A program made the translations under genes and the position numbers. The notes beneath the pieces were generated by a model, which saw nothing but the letters and a program-made list of their open reading frames with translations, ran no database searches and was not told the DNA's origin. Shown in pieces: positions 8,501 to 15,972 of a DNA stretch of 64,000 bases. Origin of the DNA: Deltaproteobacteria bacterium (GTDB lineage: Bacteria > Lernaellota > Lernaellaia > JACKCT01). How positions within the stretch are numbered: position 1 is the first letter of the stretch; each line of letters opens with the position of its first letter. Location of the stretch: assembly GCA_020845895.1 (NCBI GenBank), contig JADLEX010000023.1:1-64000 (forward strand), written 5' to 3'.

Positions 8501-8980
8501 CCCGTCCGGCAGCGCGCGAAACCACAACGTCGCCGTGTTTCCATCGTCGCCCGTCCACCCGAGAACGCGGTGCGCCCCGCCGTCGTAAGTGCAGCCGTGA
8601 ACGTCGGCAAAGGTCGCGCCCACATCGGCCTCGATTTCGGGCGCCCAATCCGCGGGCGTCGCGTCCGCGCCGCCCGACATCGCCGTCCACGCAACACGAT
8701 AGATTTTCGCCGGATCGGAATTCGAGATCGCGTACAGGTCGTCACCGCAGCGCGCGACCTTCGCGAATCCTCCCGCGAGCCGCGCGAATCCATGCGGCGC
8801 GTTCGTGTCGAGCCGGATGACGACGAGGTCCGCGTTCGTCGCGAACGCTCCGTAACGCGCGCCGTCCGCCCCCATCCAATGCACGACCGCGTTCACGTAC
8901 TCCGACCCGACGAGAAATTCGTCGGCGTCCCACTCGAGGTCGGCGTGAACGAGATAGCCCTTGCTGTACACGAAACCCAT
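5516..8980 (-). CDS. Giant tail fibre or receptor-binding-like protein
   Basis: At 1154 aa this is the largest protein of the cluster. Residues about 1-200 contain repeated beta blades (YGAFATNADLVVIRL, GDDLYAISNSDPAKIYRV). Residues about 205-375 look like a concanavalin/LamG-type carbohydrate-binding domain opening with DDFAGDAIDGRSW. Residues about 600-820 contain Ig/fibronectin-like segments (HEYRWVFHDEAGNAG). The C-terminal 250 residues hold a discoidin-like jelly roll (VSNVRANDLGTAWKSD, LVFDLILARNIDLVALLGHN) often seen in phage tail proteins. Together these suggest adhesion to surface sugars. It has no signal peptide, as expected for a virion protein. It is preceded by the XhlA-like gene, 16 bp away. 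Confidence 0.6.
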   Translation of the reverse strand: MGFVYSKGYLVHADLEWDADEFLVGSEYVNAVVHWMGADGARYGAFATNADLVVIRLDTNAPHGFARLAGGFAKVARCGDDLYAISNSDPAKIYRVAWTAMSGGADATPADWAPEIEADVGATFADVHGCTYDGGAHRVLGWTGDDGNTATLWFRALPDGDLRALEFGPNSRVGFFPAGDHDNTLYYAIGSRVHAIHNPHAVAGDVFVPDASVGAIADDFAGDAIDGRSWMLDLTPGATLAQNNGLEFALSNSGPLREAAAYFLQSCPGDIGVRAKYAIDEEPAPVGDEYTEVIVGLVTLGGATQYLHVRRRTASGVANRMEVWHGGALVYAHDATTYATYPWIAVDRYRDGDDVKIRISASNDADDPVSWSTIRTHIDPDGDDTSLLPALSATNTCVAASEFLRGRFEHFRARDTSSAHYRVRRTSPLYHAGLLAEDITAAAVSARSVSGSDPRAFALVFGDVNAKVQVVRLDHGAYDGALARESVVSNTVGTATSGAAIPVIDAMQAIRCVAVSDNRASIVVGGSTGARQIDTSDIAHDINVLPMRSYTTAWDHAQPLVDAPVWCVDWRGSSFIYGCRSDADPLYGDAWGYGYGYAGHADGGGAGQITPDFAAPLGANAWAESTHDTRAVVRTGARSPQPIPADYLHAHIERRIEGGAWQRLRADGWETVTDGAWDHSLDVAFPAPDGEPADAYTIIQDTQAAPGRHEYRWVFHDEAGNAGLLAAQTLYGDRVEYRGAPEVTAIAIDEGGAVATARGVHVTVAASSGAQAGDVDGAVWQARVWNDGEAEHASPWRDWPAGAASAAFAHLLTAGAGLKTVHARVRHVSGETSASVGASIVLVAGTALAAADGAVARVMIAHGDEGPFAFTGDRGRVFTNSAAAGFPVSNVRANDLGTAWKSDGLGDRLVMPDGILYRAELVFDLILARNIDLVALLGHNFADISSLSGLRDMSVRLAACDDSSFSGASLFSVDLSGVATRPLVAHRPGVSRRWWRVRTEARFDADPARQDTPWTIGRVILNEATMCFTPSHNYSQRIGVAWTDPSPTTATLGQARRAVDLASYRRVDLVFADLTPDETQPFETIWRRHRQVKPVLVVLDPTRLSQGTDAPHASGEADDPARDVIYGYLGASLRREGSGWNHADVRLAIDESVG

Positions 8981-8996
8981 GCGTTCTCCGTCTGTT

Positions 8997-9257
8997 TCAG
9001 CGCAGCGCGGCGATGACGAGGCTCACCGCGAGGGACAGCGCCGCGCCGCCCAGCGCGCCCATCGCCCACCGGCGCGCGTGCTTGAGTTCACTCACGGCTT
9101 CCTCGGCGCGGGCGAGGCGCTCGGCGAAATGGTTGTGCGTGTCGATGCGCCGCTCGATGCGTTCGAGGCGCTCCGTCAGTTCGACGCGCAGTCGGCCGAC
9201 GGCCTCCTCGATGGCGCGATGGAGCAGTTCGTAGAGCTGTGCGTTGCCTTCCGTCAT
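8997..9257 (-). CDS. XhlA/holin-like coiled-coil membrane protein
   Basis: This 86-aa protein has a charged helical N-terminus with heptad character (LHRAIEEAVGRLRVELTERL, about residues 10-60) and one C-terminal membrane helix (about 66-85, WAMGALGGAALSLAVSLVIA). That layout matches XhlA-type lysis-associated proteins and small phage membrane proteins. It starts at ATG 9257, nine bases after the tail-tube gene ends. It is the only candidate lysis-related gene in the cluster; no endolysin was found. It could instead be a membrane anchor or tail accessory protein. Confidence 0.55.
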   Translation of the reverse strand: MTEGNAQLYELLHRAIEEAVGRLRVELTERLERIERRIDTHNHFAERLARAEEAVSELKHARRWAMGALGGAALSLAVSLVIAALR

Positions 9258-9265
9258 CGGTCGCC

Positions 9266-10588
9266 TCACGCGAAGATCAGCCGGATTTCGTCGTCGCCCG
9301 CGTCCTCGAGACACGGGCCCGACAGCTCCATCGGCACCTCGCGGCCCGCCTCGCTCGCGATCTCGGGGATGCGCGGCGCGAAACGCGGCGCATGGAAGGC
9401 GAAGGTCGCCCCCGGCGCGTTGCCCGCCTGCACCAGCACCTCGATCGGCGCGAACGCCCTGATCCGCCCGCGTAGCCCGGCGGTTTCGGGCGTGAAATAT
9501 CCCGCGAGCGTGAGCGTCGTTTGCCGCCGCGCGGGGTGCGTGAAGCCGCTGGGGCCGGGCGTGCCGAAGCACTCGCGCATACGCACGCCCTCCTCGATGC
9601 GCAGCTTCGCCTCGGTGATCTCGAAGGGCGCGCCGCCGACCAGCACGCGCCCCGCGATGCCGGCCACGGGCACGCCGGTGACGGTCGCGCTGTCCGGCCG
9701 CGCGGGATCGATGCGGGTGCCCGCCGGATGCGGTGAAGGTGTCGTGCCCGCGTAACCGCGCGTCACGCGCAGTTCGTTTCCCCCGAGCGCCACGTCGTTC
9801 ACGCGCACGCACTCGCCCTGAATCGCCAGCACCGCGCCGGGGTCGAAGCGGCCCGCGTCGGCGACGGCGATGGTCGTCTGCGCGTCGGTGATATCCGCGC
9901 CGAGCGCGTCGATCGCCGCCGCGTGTTCGTCCGCGCCGAAGCCCTCGAAGCGCCAGCGCGCCTCGTTTCCCGCGCTCAGCGAAATCTCCACGAGCCGCCC
10001 CACGCACCCCGGGTACGCGAAGGCGAGGCCGTCGAGGAATCGGCGGATCGTCATCGACGACGCGGGCCGCGCGGCGGGGCGATACGCCGTCGCGCCACGT
10101 ACGCTGTCGCCCACCACGGGCGCGGCGGGCAGCGCCGGCGTCCACGCGATCGATCCGCCCGCCGCGTCGGTCACGACGCGCACGTGGTAGTCGTCCCCCT
10201 GCGTGAACCCCACCGCGTCGCCCACCTGCGCGACCTGCTGCGCAACGGTGCACGACGTCGCCGTGGGCGCGGCCGCCACCGTGGTCGTGCCGGAGGCCGA
10301 CGAGGAGAGTGCGTGCGCGGCCAGCAACGCGTGCGCCGCGCCGGGGCCGGTCTCGCCGGGCATCAGGTAGCCCTCGATCTCGTATTCGAGCGAACGGCGG
10401 CGCGTGACCTGATCGGCCGTGCCGCGCCCCGCATGGCGCTCGTCGCGGGCCGCGCGCTCGTGCGTGAGGGTGAAGGCCGCGCGGGTGTGCGCGATCGCCT
10501 CGTCCGCGTCCGCGTCGGGCGCGATGCCGTAAGACGACTCGGCGGTGACGTAGAGCTGCTCGAAGAGAGGATTCGGGTAGTGCGTCAT
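9266..10588 (-). CDS. Major tail (tube) protein-like
   Basis: This 440-aa protein starts at ATG 10588 (MTHYPNPLFEQLYVTAESSYG), after an AAAAGG ribosome-binding site. The opening, position and content match siphophage tail tube proteins, which begin with a description of a tube monomer followed by beta-rich Ig-like insertions. Residues about 225-330 contain a repeated module (DAQTTIAVADAGRFDPGAVL, then GECVRVNDVALGGNELRVTR) typical of phage Ig-like or adhesive insertions, which explains the length. It follows the tail terminator gene as expected. Its self-assembling role is family knowledge and is not shown by the sequence. Confidence 0.6.
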   Translation of the reverse strand: MTHYPNPLFEQLYVTAESSYGIAPDADADEAIAHTRAAFTLTHERAARDERHAGRGTADQVTRRRSLEYEIEGYLMPGETGPGAAHALLAAHALSSSASGTTTVAAAPTATSCTVAQQVAQVGDAVGFTQGDDYHVRVVTDAAGGSIAWTPALPAAPVVGDSVRGATAYRPAARPASSMTIRRFLDGLAFAYPGCVGRLVEISLSAGNEARWRFEGFGADEHAAAIDALGADITDAQTTIAVADAGRFDPGAVLAIQGECVRVNDVALGGNELRVTRGYAGTTPSPHPAGTRIDPARPDSATVTGVPVAGIAGRVLVGGAPFEITEAKLRIEEGVRMRECFGTPGPSGFTHPARRQTTLTLAGYFTPETAGLRGRIRAFAPIEVLVQAGNAPGATFAFHAPRFAPRIPEIASEAGREVPMELSGPCLEDAGDDEIRLIFA

Positions 10589-10625
10589 GTCCTTTTCCGT
10601 CGCGACGCGCACGCGCGTTCGCGGG

Positions 10626-11057
10626 TCAAACCGTTTCGTGCCAGACGATGTCGAAAAGCGCCGCCGCGCGCAGGCCCGATTCGCCGAAGGTCGATTCCGC
10701 CGTGCGTTCGACCGCTTCGGTGAGCGCGGCGCGCGCGCCCCGCGTGGGATCGGCGAGCAGGGCGCGGTCGATGTCGCCGAGCAGGGCTTCCATCGCGGCT
10801 CGCGCCATCGCCGCGTCCGCCCCGCGCACGTGCGCGGTGACGCGCAATCGCATCGCGCATCGCCTTCGCCGCGCGGGCATCGACGACGTGCGCACGCGCT
10901 CGACCTGCGCGACGAGGGACGGGTAGCGCGGTAAGAGCCCCGGCGGAACGGGCCCGGTGCGCACGAGTTCGACGTCCGTGCCGAATCCGTTCGCACGCGA
11001 AATCGCTCCGAGCGCGGCGAGGGCGTCGCCGAAAATGCTTTGCGCGAGCGTGCTCAT
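10626..11057 (-). CDS. Tail terminator/completion-like protein
   Basis: A 143-aa protein starting at ATG 11057 (MSTLAQSIFGDALAALGAIS). The size, the position between head-tail connector and tail tube, and the ending AAALFDIVWHETV resemble tail terminator proteins (lambda gpU, minor tail protein Z family), which cap the tube and join it to the head. A basic segment SSMPARRRRCAMRLRVTAH (about residues 59-77) leads into a beta strand. No catalytic motif. The product is inferred chiefly from gene order. Confidence 0.5.
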   Translation of the reverse strand: MSTLAQSIFGDALAALGAISRANGFGTDVELVRTGPVPPGLLPRYPSLVAQVERVRTSSMPARRRRCAMRLRVTAHVRGADAAMARAAMEALLGDIDRALLADPTRGARAALTEAVERTAESTFGESGLRAAALFDIVWHETV

Positions 11058-11091
11058 CGCGTGATCCGTGCGTTGGCGTGTGCGAGCATGG

Positions 11092-11811
11092 TCAGGCCCG
11101 TCCCGATTCGACCGACCGCGCGACGCGCAGCAGACCCCCGCGACGCAGCAGCCGCCGCGCGGCGAAACACAGCTCGGCGAGCGGCGAAACGGCGCGCGTG
11201 CGAAATCCGCCCGCGCCCGGGCCGCCGACGTCGAGCGATTCGATCCCCGCCGCGGCGGCCGCGATGGCGGCGGACTGCGGCGACACGGCGAGTTGGATCG
11301 CCTGCTCGCACGCGGCTTCGAGCACTCCGCGCGGCAGCGGCGCGACGAGAACGAAGACCTCGTCGGCGGCGACATCGGGCTCGGCGGAAAGCTCGAGCGC
11401 GCCGGTGTCGGAATCGAAGTCGTCAATGCGAAACAGCCCGGCCCGGTCGAAGCGCGCCGCCCCGCCGACGAATTCCGCACGGTCGCGACCGACGAGGTTC
11501 TCGCTGCGCACCGTCGCTCCGTCCACCTCGCTCGCGCGGGCGAACTCGACCGGGTGTCCGATGATGGGGACGCCGATCGCCTGGCGCGGCCAGCCCATGC
11601 CGTGCGAGAGCGCATCGGCGACGAGCGGGGCGCGGCCGATCGTCCGCGACGCGGCGGCGAGATACCGCTCACGTCGCGCGTTGCCCGTCTCGCCCTCGCC
11701 CAGGTCGGTCCACGCGGTCGCATCGGGGTGCCGCGCGAGATACACATCCGCGAACGCGAGATCGACGATGCTCTCGGCGGCGGGATCGCACAGGGTGGTG
11801 TTGAGGGCCAT
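11092..11811 (-). CDS. Head-tail connector/adaptor protein
   Basis: This 239-aa protein starts at ATG 11811 (MALNTTLCDPAAESIVDLAF) after AGGACGAGG; an upstream in-frame ATG at 11850 was rejected for lack of a ribosome-binding site. Its N-terminal half (TYLARHPDATAWTDLGEGE..., RRERYLAAASRTIGRAP) resembles the DnaT-like/gp6-like adaptor family whose members start by describing an alpha-helical bundle under the portal. The middle (EFARASEVDGATVRSENLVG, FDSDTGALELSAEPDVAADEVFVLV) is beta-rich. It follows the coat gene and precedes the tail terminator, the canonical adaptor slot. Confidence 0.6.
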   Translation of the reverse strand: MALNTTLCDPAAESIVDLAFADVYLARHPDATAWTDLGEGETGNARRERYLAAASRTIGRAPLVADALSHGMGWPRQAIGVPIIGHPVEFARASEVDGATVRSENLVGRDRAEFVGGAARFDRAGLFRIDDFDSDTGALELSAEPDVAADEVFVLVAPLPRGVLEAACEQAIQLAVSPQSAAIAAAAAGIESLDVGGPGAGGFRTRAVSPLAELCFAARRLLRRGGLLRVARSVESGRA

Positions 11812-11905
11812 GCGCCTCGTCCTCATGGGTTCGGGGTTCGCCGGGGGCAAAGCCGCCCCCGGACTTCATTCATGGATGCGGATGGATTCGCGTCGCGCGC
11901 GCCGG

Positions 11906-12769
11906 TCACTGGCTCCAGACGTCGACGATCAGGTCGTCGTTCAGCATCGCGTAGCCGTAGATGACATCGACGGTGACGAGGGTGCCGAGGTACTCCGGCA
12001 CGTAGCTCGCCTGCACGCGCGGCCCGAGCTGGATGGCGAGGGCGATGGCGTGGCGCTGGAACATGACGCTGTGAAACGTCTCGATGCCGCTCTGGGTGCT
12101 GCTCGAAATGTTGTTCGACAAGTGCACGCGGCAGCCGAGGATGTCGCCGACGAGGCCCGTCGCCATCGGCGCGTTGGGGTCGCCCGGAGAAAGGTAATCG
12201 CGGTTCGTGAAGCCCGGCAGCGCCAGCAGCCGCGCCTTCAGGTCGGGGCCGACGACCAGGAAGCGGTCCTCGACCGGCGCGTCGGCGCTGTCGAGGTAGC
12301 GCATCGCGGCGACCAGAGCCTGGCCGACCTCCTCGTCGTCGCCGATGGCCGAAACCTGGCGCGCGGCGAGGGCGTGGAGGCCCAGCAGGTGCGTGTCGAT
12401 CGCGCGGGCGATCGCGTGGCCGGCCTTTTTCGTGTAGATCTCGCGCAGGCTGCTCTTCGCCTGCACCGCCACGATGTCCTCGATCAGGAAGCTGACTTCC
12501 TTGTGGTTCGCGAGCGGGATGCTGACCTTGTCCTCGGTGGTGGACTGGGGCGTGACCTGCGCGTTGGGGGCTTTGGTCTGCGCGGCGAAGTTCGACACGC
12601 GCGGCACGTGGATGACGTCGCCGCCGTCCGCCGCCACGTCGTCGAAACGCGCGACCAGATCGGCCATGACGAGGTTCTTTTCCGCGGCCTCGAGCACGTC
12701 GAGGGCCCACAGTTCGGGGATGAAATTCGCGGCGGTCGTGGTGGTCACGTGGGCGTTTCCGAGGGCCAT
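11906..12769 (-). CDS. Major capsid (coat) protein, P22 coat-like
   Basis: The 287-aa protein starts MALGNAHVTTTTAANFIPEL and contains ALDVLEAAEKNLVMADLVAR, then VIHVPRVSNFAAQTK and DKVSIPLANHKEVSFLIED. This opening is characteristic of the P22 coat protein/HK97-fold capsid group. The E-loop, A-domain and P-domain order follows from length. A separate scaffolding gene precedes it and no head protease is present, consistent with a P22-like assembly route. The start at 12769 has an AAGGAGT ribosome-binding site (12774-12780) and a CA-rich leader. Its identification anchors the whole cluster as capsid-forming. Confidence 0.8.
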   Translation of the reverse strand: MALGNAHVTTTTAANFIPELWALDVLEAAEKNLVMADLVARFDDVAADGGDVIHVPRVSNFAAQTKAPNAQVTPQSTTEDKVSIPLANHKEVSFLIEDIVAVQAKSSLREIYTKKAGHAIARAIDTHLLGLHALAARQVSAIGDDEEVGQALVAAMRYLDSADAPVEDRFLVVGPDLKARLLALPGFTNRDYLSPGDPNAPMATGLVGDILGCRVHLSNNISSSTQSGIETFHSVMFQRHAIALAIQLGPRVQASYVPEYLGTLVTVDVIYGYAMLNDDLIVDVWSQ

Positions 12770-12780
12770 GGGGACTCCTT

Positions 12781-12813
12781 TGTTTGGTTTTTAGTTTTTG
12801 GTTTTTGGTTGTT
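12781..12813 (-). promoter_or_regulatory. CA-rich leader before the coat protein gene
   Basis: The sense strand reads AACAACCAAAAACCAAAAAC and continues in the same CA-rich style to the AAGGAGT ribosome-binding site. It is the same leader type as before the tape-measure and 221-aa genes. It lies directly after the palindromic repeat that abuts the scaffold gene's stop. Confidence 0.5.
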
Positions 12814-12817
12814 TATT

Positions 12818-12902
12818 CCCTCACCCCGGCCTTCGGCCTCCCCTCTCCCACCCGGCGGGAGAGGGGCAGGGGTGAGGGCTTCGAGGGCCGGGGCTGAGGG
12901 CC
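12818..12902. repeat. Palindromic CCCTCACCCC...GGGGTGAGGG repeat, copy 2
   Basis: The element begins CCCTCACCCCGGCC, contains CCCTCTCCC and GGGAGAGGGG arms, and ends GGGGTGAGGGC, followed by a partial duplicate. It fills the spacer between the scaffold gene (stop at 12905) and the coat leader, where a strong RNA hairpin could adjust coat expression relative to scaffold. Confidence 0.75.
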
Positions 12903-12904
12903 TG

Positions 12905-13477
12905 CTATCCTTCTCCCCGCGCGGCGCTCTCCAGTTCCGCGCGGCGGCGGCGCAGCTCGACGAGCGTCGTCATCCGGGGCGCGGGCGCGGGGGAGGGGGA
13001 GCCCGCGGACCCCGCGCCGCCGGACGACGCGCTTTTCGCCAGATTCGGATTCTCGGTCAGGAACGCGCGCACGGCCTCGGCGAAACGCGTTTCGTCGTAA
13101 CGCGCCGGGCCGGTCGGTCCCGCGAGCGCGAGTTCGGGCGACGTGCCCTCGCCGGGCCACTCGACGCGCGGCGCGAGCAGCGACACCACCTGGTCGGGGC
13201 GGTACGCGCCGCACTCGGCGGCGGCGTCGGACAGGAGCTGGCGCGAACGCGTGTCGCGGTAGCGGCGCTCCCATTCCTTCGCCGTCGCCAGCAGCCGGTC
13301 GCGCTCGACGCCCAACGCCTCGGCGCGCCGCGCCTGCTCGTGCGCCGCGCGCTCGGTCTCGTCCATGCGGCTCGTCTCGACGCGGGTGACGGCTTCGTCA
13401 ATTTGCGAAGACAGACGCTCGATGGCGGCGTTCACGTCGGCCGCGAGTTTGGTGAGGGGATCGTTCGGGTCATCCAT
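12905..13477 (-). CDS. Scaffolding-like protein
   Basis: This 190-aa protein starts MDDPNDPLTKLAADVNAAIE at ATG 13477. It is strongly helical and charged through residues 10-85 (coiled-coil heptads, ERRYRDTRSRQLL), followed by RYDETRFAEAVRAFLTENP, a Ser/Gly/Pro linker and a short basic C-terminal helix (VELRRRRAELESAARG). A helical body with a small basic tail between portal and coat is the signature of phage scaffolding proteins, whose C-terminal helix binds coat subunits. No protease motif was seen. A longer upstream reading in the same frame is rejected because it overlaps the portal gene. Confidence 0.65.
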   Translation of the reverse strand: MDDPNDPLTKLAADVNAAIERLSSQIDEAVTRVETSRMDETERAAHEQARRAEALGVERDRLLATAKEWERRYRDTRSRQLLSDAAAECGAYRPDQVVSLLAPRVEWPGEGTSPELALAGPTGPARYDETRFAEAVRAFLTENPNLAKSASSGGAGSAGSPSPAPAPRMTTLVELRRRRAELESAARGEG

Positions 13478-13500
13478 TTGGTTTTCTCCGTGCGTGTTCG

Positions 13501-14871
13501 TCACGATTCGATTTGGTCGCCCGTCGCGACCTCGCGCAGTACCTCGGCGCGCTGATCGCCGGGCAGTTCGCGCAGCACCGCGCGGGCGAGGCGCTCCAGC
13601 ACACGACGGCGAAAGACCGGCCCGACGCCGAGTGCGAGGGTGCGTTCGCTCTCGTCCAGCAGCGCCAGCGGTTCGCTGACGCCGAAATCGCCGGGGAAGC
13701 GGATGCGAGCGTTCCAGTCGGGCGCGGCGATCGCCAGCGCGCGCTCGAAGGCCCGCGCGACATTGTCCGCCGCGTCGGCGAGCGCGTGGTTGGTGTCGAG
13801 AAAATCGAAGGCCTTGCTGATGCCGCTTTGCACGCGGCCTTCGCGGGCGCTGCCGCGCGACAGGCTCGCGAGCCGGTAGACCTCGTCGATGAGCCCGTCG
13901 ATGCGGCGCATCAGCAGATCGGCCTGCGCGGCGTCTGGGCTGATGTATTCGGGCGCGCGGTGGCCCTCGGGGTAGAGGAAGATCGAGCTGGTGCCGAGCC
14001 GCGCGATGTCGCCGTTTTCGCCGTACTCCGCGGCGCTGCCCTCGGCGACGAGTTGCGAAAACGTCTGACGGTACAGGATCTCGCCGAGCAGCGACCCGAG
14101 GTTGAAGATCTCGCGGTTCACGTGGACGATCGACGCGAGCAGGCTCTCGCCCACCACGGGATCGTCGCCCTCGCGGAATCGGCACGACACGAAGGGCACG
14201 CGCCCGAAGGGATGGTCGCCCTCGTCCACGCACTCCCCCGTCTCGTCGATCAGGGTCCATCCGTTCGCGGTCCACAGGCGATAGCGCGTGCGTTCGACGT
14301 CCGTCGGCGTGCCCGCCGAAGCCTGGGAGACGTCGCGCCGCCGTTCGCGCACGAGCGCCCATTCGAGCCCGCCCGCGCCGCCCGCGTTCCAGTTCAGAAA
14401 GTCGCCGGGCAGCACGAGATACAGATAGCTGCGCAGGCCGAGCGCGAGCTCGTCGGCGACGGTCGCGGGGCGCGCGTCGGTGCGCGGGCGATCGACGCCG
14501 ATCACCACGTGGCCGTAAACCGCGGCGAGGGTCAGCGCGCGCTTCATGACGTCGACGAGGCCGTGGCCGCGCCCGTCGGCGTCGGCGAGCAGCGCGGGCG
14601 CGCCGGCCTCGGGAAGGATGGTCGGGCCGACACGGAAGATCGACGCGACGTAGGTGTCCACGACCGGGCGGCAGTAGTTGAGGTGGAACGCGCGGGCGAG
14701 GCGTCGCCGGTGGTCGGCGGCGTTTTCGAGCCGATGGGAAAAAAGATTGGACGCCGTCAGGTAGTCGGCGCCTCCCTGGAAACTCTGCCAGGCGAGACGC
14801 CAGAAGGCGCGGCGCGATTCGTGATGGGGATGGCGGGATTCGATCAGATCCCTGAACGGCGTCCGCGTCAT
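13501..14871 (-). CDS. Portal protein
   Basis: The 456-aa protein starts at ATG 14871 (MTRTPFRDLIESRHPHHESR) with an AAGGAG ribosome-binding site ten bases upstream. It contains RRLARAFHLNYCRPVVDTYV, LVDVMKRALTLAAVYGHVVI and ISPDAAQADLLMRRIDGLID, the pattern of SPP1/P22-type phage portal proteins, with clip, wing and long stem helices in the usual order. Portals form the 12-fold ring through which DNA is packaged with terminase. It is the first structural gene; no terminase precedes it, which is where one normally lies. The large terminase is instead at 48650. Confidence 0.75.
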   Translation of the reverse strand: MTRTPFRDLIESRHPHHESRRAFWRLAWQSFQGGADYLTASNLFSHRLENAADHRRRLARAFHLNYCRPVVDTYVASIFRVGPTILPEAGAPALLADADGRGHGLVDVMKRALTLAAVYGHVVIGVDRPRTDARPATVADELALGLRSYLYLVLPGDFLNWNAGGAGGLEWALVRERRRDVSQASAGTPTDVERTRYRLWTANGWTLIDETGECVDEGDHPFGRVPFVSCRFREGDDPVVGESLLASIVHVNREIFNLGSLLGEILYRQTFSQLVAEGSAAEYGENGDIARLGTSSIFLYPEGHRAPEYISPDAAQADLLMRRIDGLIDEVYRLASLSRGSAREGRVQSGISKAFDFLDTNHALADAADNVARAFERALAIAAPDWNARIRFPGDFGVSEPLALLDESERTLALGVGPVFRRRVLERLARAVLRELPGDQRAEVLREVATGDQIES

Positions 14872-15304
14872 CGGCCCGTGCTCCTTTTCTTCGGCCGGAT
14901 CGATGGGCCCGGCATCCCGGACCCTCGACCCGCCGTCGCCCGCGAAGGGCTGTATTTTTCTTCGTCGAAACCGTTTTCGCCCGCTCGTGTTTTTCGCGCT
15001 GTCGCTTTTCGCGCTGTCGATGTTTTCCTCACCCTTCGCGTGGCGAACGGGTGTTTTGCGCGTCACGATGCGTCAGCGGGTGGGAATGGGCGCGAGTTGT
15101 CGCGCGGCGGCGCGAGTCGGCACGGGATGGGCCGAAGCCCTCACCCCCGGCCCCTCTCCCGCCGGGCGGGAGAGGGGTGGCGAGCGCAGCGAGACGGGGT
15201 GAGGGATGAAATCGGAGACATGCGGTGCGAAGTGCTGCATGTCCACGGTCGCGGCTCCGTCGCGCCCGGCCCGCCGCGCGACATCCTCATATCGACGAAG
15301 CGCT
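14872..15304. other. Intergenic region upstream of the portal gene
   Basis: This 433-bp stretch carries no convincing gene. It contains the third CCCTCACCCC palindromic repeat (15137-15206), a short direct repeat of TTTTCGCGCTGTCG (about 14997-15020) and A/T-richer sequence around 14950-15060 that could hold the promoter of the particle cluster. No clear -35/-10 pair could be assigned. Confidence 0.4.
15137..15206. repeat. Palindromic CCCTCACCCC...GGGGTGAGGG repeat, copy 3
   Basis: Same element type as at 2038-2107, including the GGGTGGCGAGCG spacer, with arms GCCCTCACCCCC and GGGGTGAGGG and an inner CCCTCTCCC/GGGAGAGGGG stem. It lies between the lipoprotein gene end and the portal gene start. 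Confidence 0.75.
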
Positions 15305-15814
15305 TCACACGCAGGATCCCGCGCCGACTTCGAACACATGCTCTTCCGTCTCCGCGAGATCCAAAGACACTTCGAAGAGCACGTGGTCATCCCCGCCGAA
15401 TTCCACGCTGTGCCACGCAATCGTCCACGTCCCCGGCGTCACGCCGTTGACCCGAAATTCCACGTCGTGCAGGCAGGAACACATGGCCGGATTCTCGCCG
15501 ACATCCGATTCGTCAATGACCAGAGATCCCTCGCCGACTGTGGCCTCGACCGCGACTTCGAATCCGCAGTTGCGGCACGCATTCTCGTGAACCACGCCGA
15601 GGACGCCGTCGCTGATCGCAAATCGAACGCGCTCGACAGTGGACGCCTTGTTCGCCTCATCCACGCACGCACTCTGCGAAACGTCGAACACCGGCGAGGC
15701 GTCGCTCTCTTCCGTGCCGCCGTTCCCATCGTCGCTCGCGCACGAGAGCGAGCCGGCGACCAGAGCCGCGATGGCGACAGTCAAGAAACTCTGCCAGGCG
15801 CAACCGATTTTCAT
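15305..15814 (-). CDS. Small secreted lipoprotein, unknown function
   Basis: The 169-aa protein starts at ATG 15814 (MKIGCAWQSFLTVAIAALVA), nine bases after an AAAGGA site. It has a signal peptide with lipobox ending SLSC, then an acidic linker (DDGNGGTEESD). The mature part has about seven Cys and beta-type sequence (VGEGSLVIDESDVGENPA, VEFRVNGVTPGTWTIAWH). The phrase NGVTPGTW suggests an Ig-like fold. No enzyme motif was found. It lies upstream of the particle cluster on the same strand but is separated by 430 bp and a repeat, so a link is not implied. Confidence 0.65.
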   Translation of the reverse strand: MKIGCAWQSFLTVAIAALVAGSLSCASDDGNGGTEESDASPVFDVSQSACVDEANKASTVERVRFAISDGVLGVVHENACRNCGFEVAVEATVGEGSLVIDESDVGENPAMCSCLHDVEFRVNGVTPGTWTIAWHSVEFGGDDHVLFEVSLDLAETEEHVFEVGAGSCV

Positions 15815-15972
15815 GGTAAGCATCCTTTCGATCCGCGTCGAAGAAAATCCCGAGAGACATCCTCGATTCAGTGGAGTTTAGCACGAGCGCTATCGGGAAG
15901 GGGGCGTGCCTTTGGATGTCCGCTTGGTATGGCGTCCAAGGAACACCAATGCAGCGTGCGGCGGCGGCGGAA

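Noticed and set aside
5516-8980. Diversity-generating retroelement target in the fibre gene
   Set aside because: No reverse transcriptase or template-repeat/variable-repeat pair was seen in the window.
12905-14362. 485-codon frame merging the scaffold gene with upstream sequence
   Set aside because: The upstream 295 codons are antisense-phase/shadow of the portal gene and Arg-rich; the scaffold starts at 13477.
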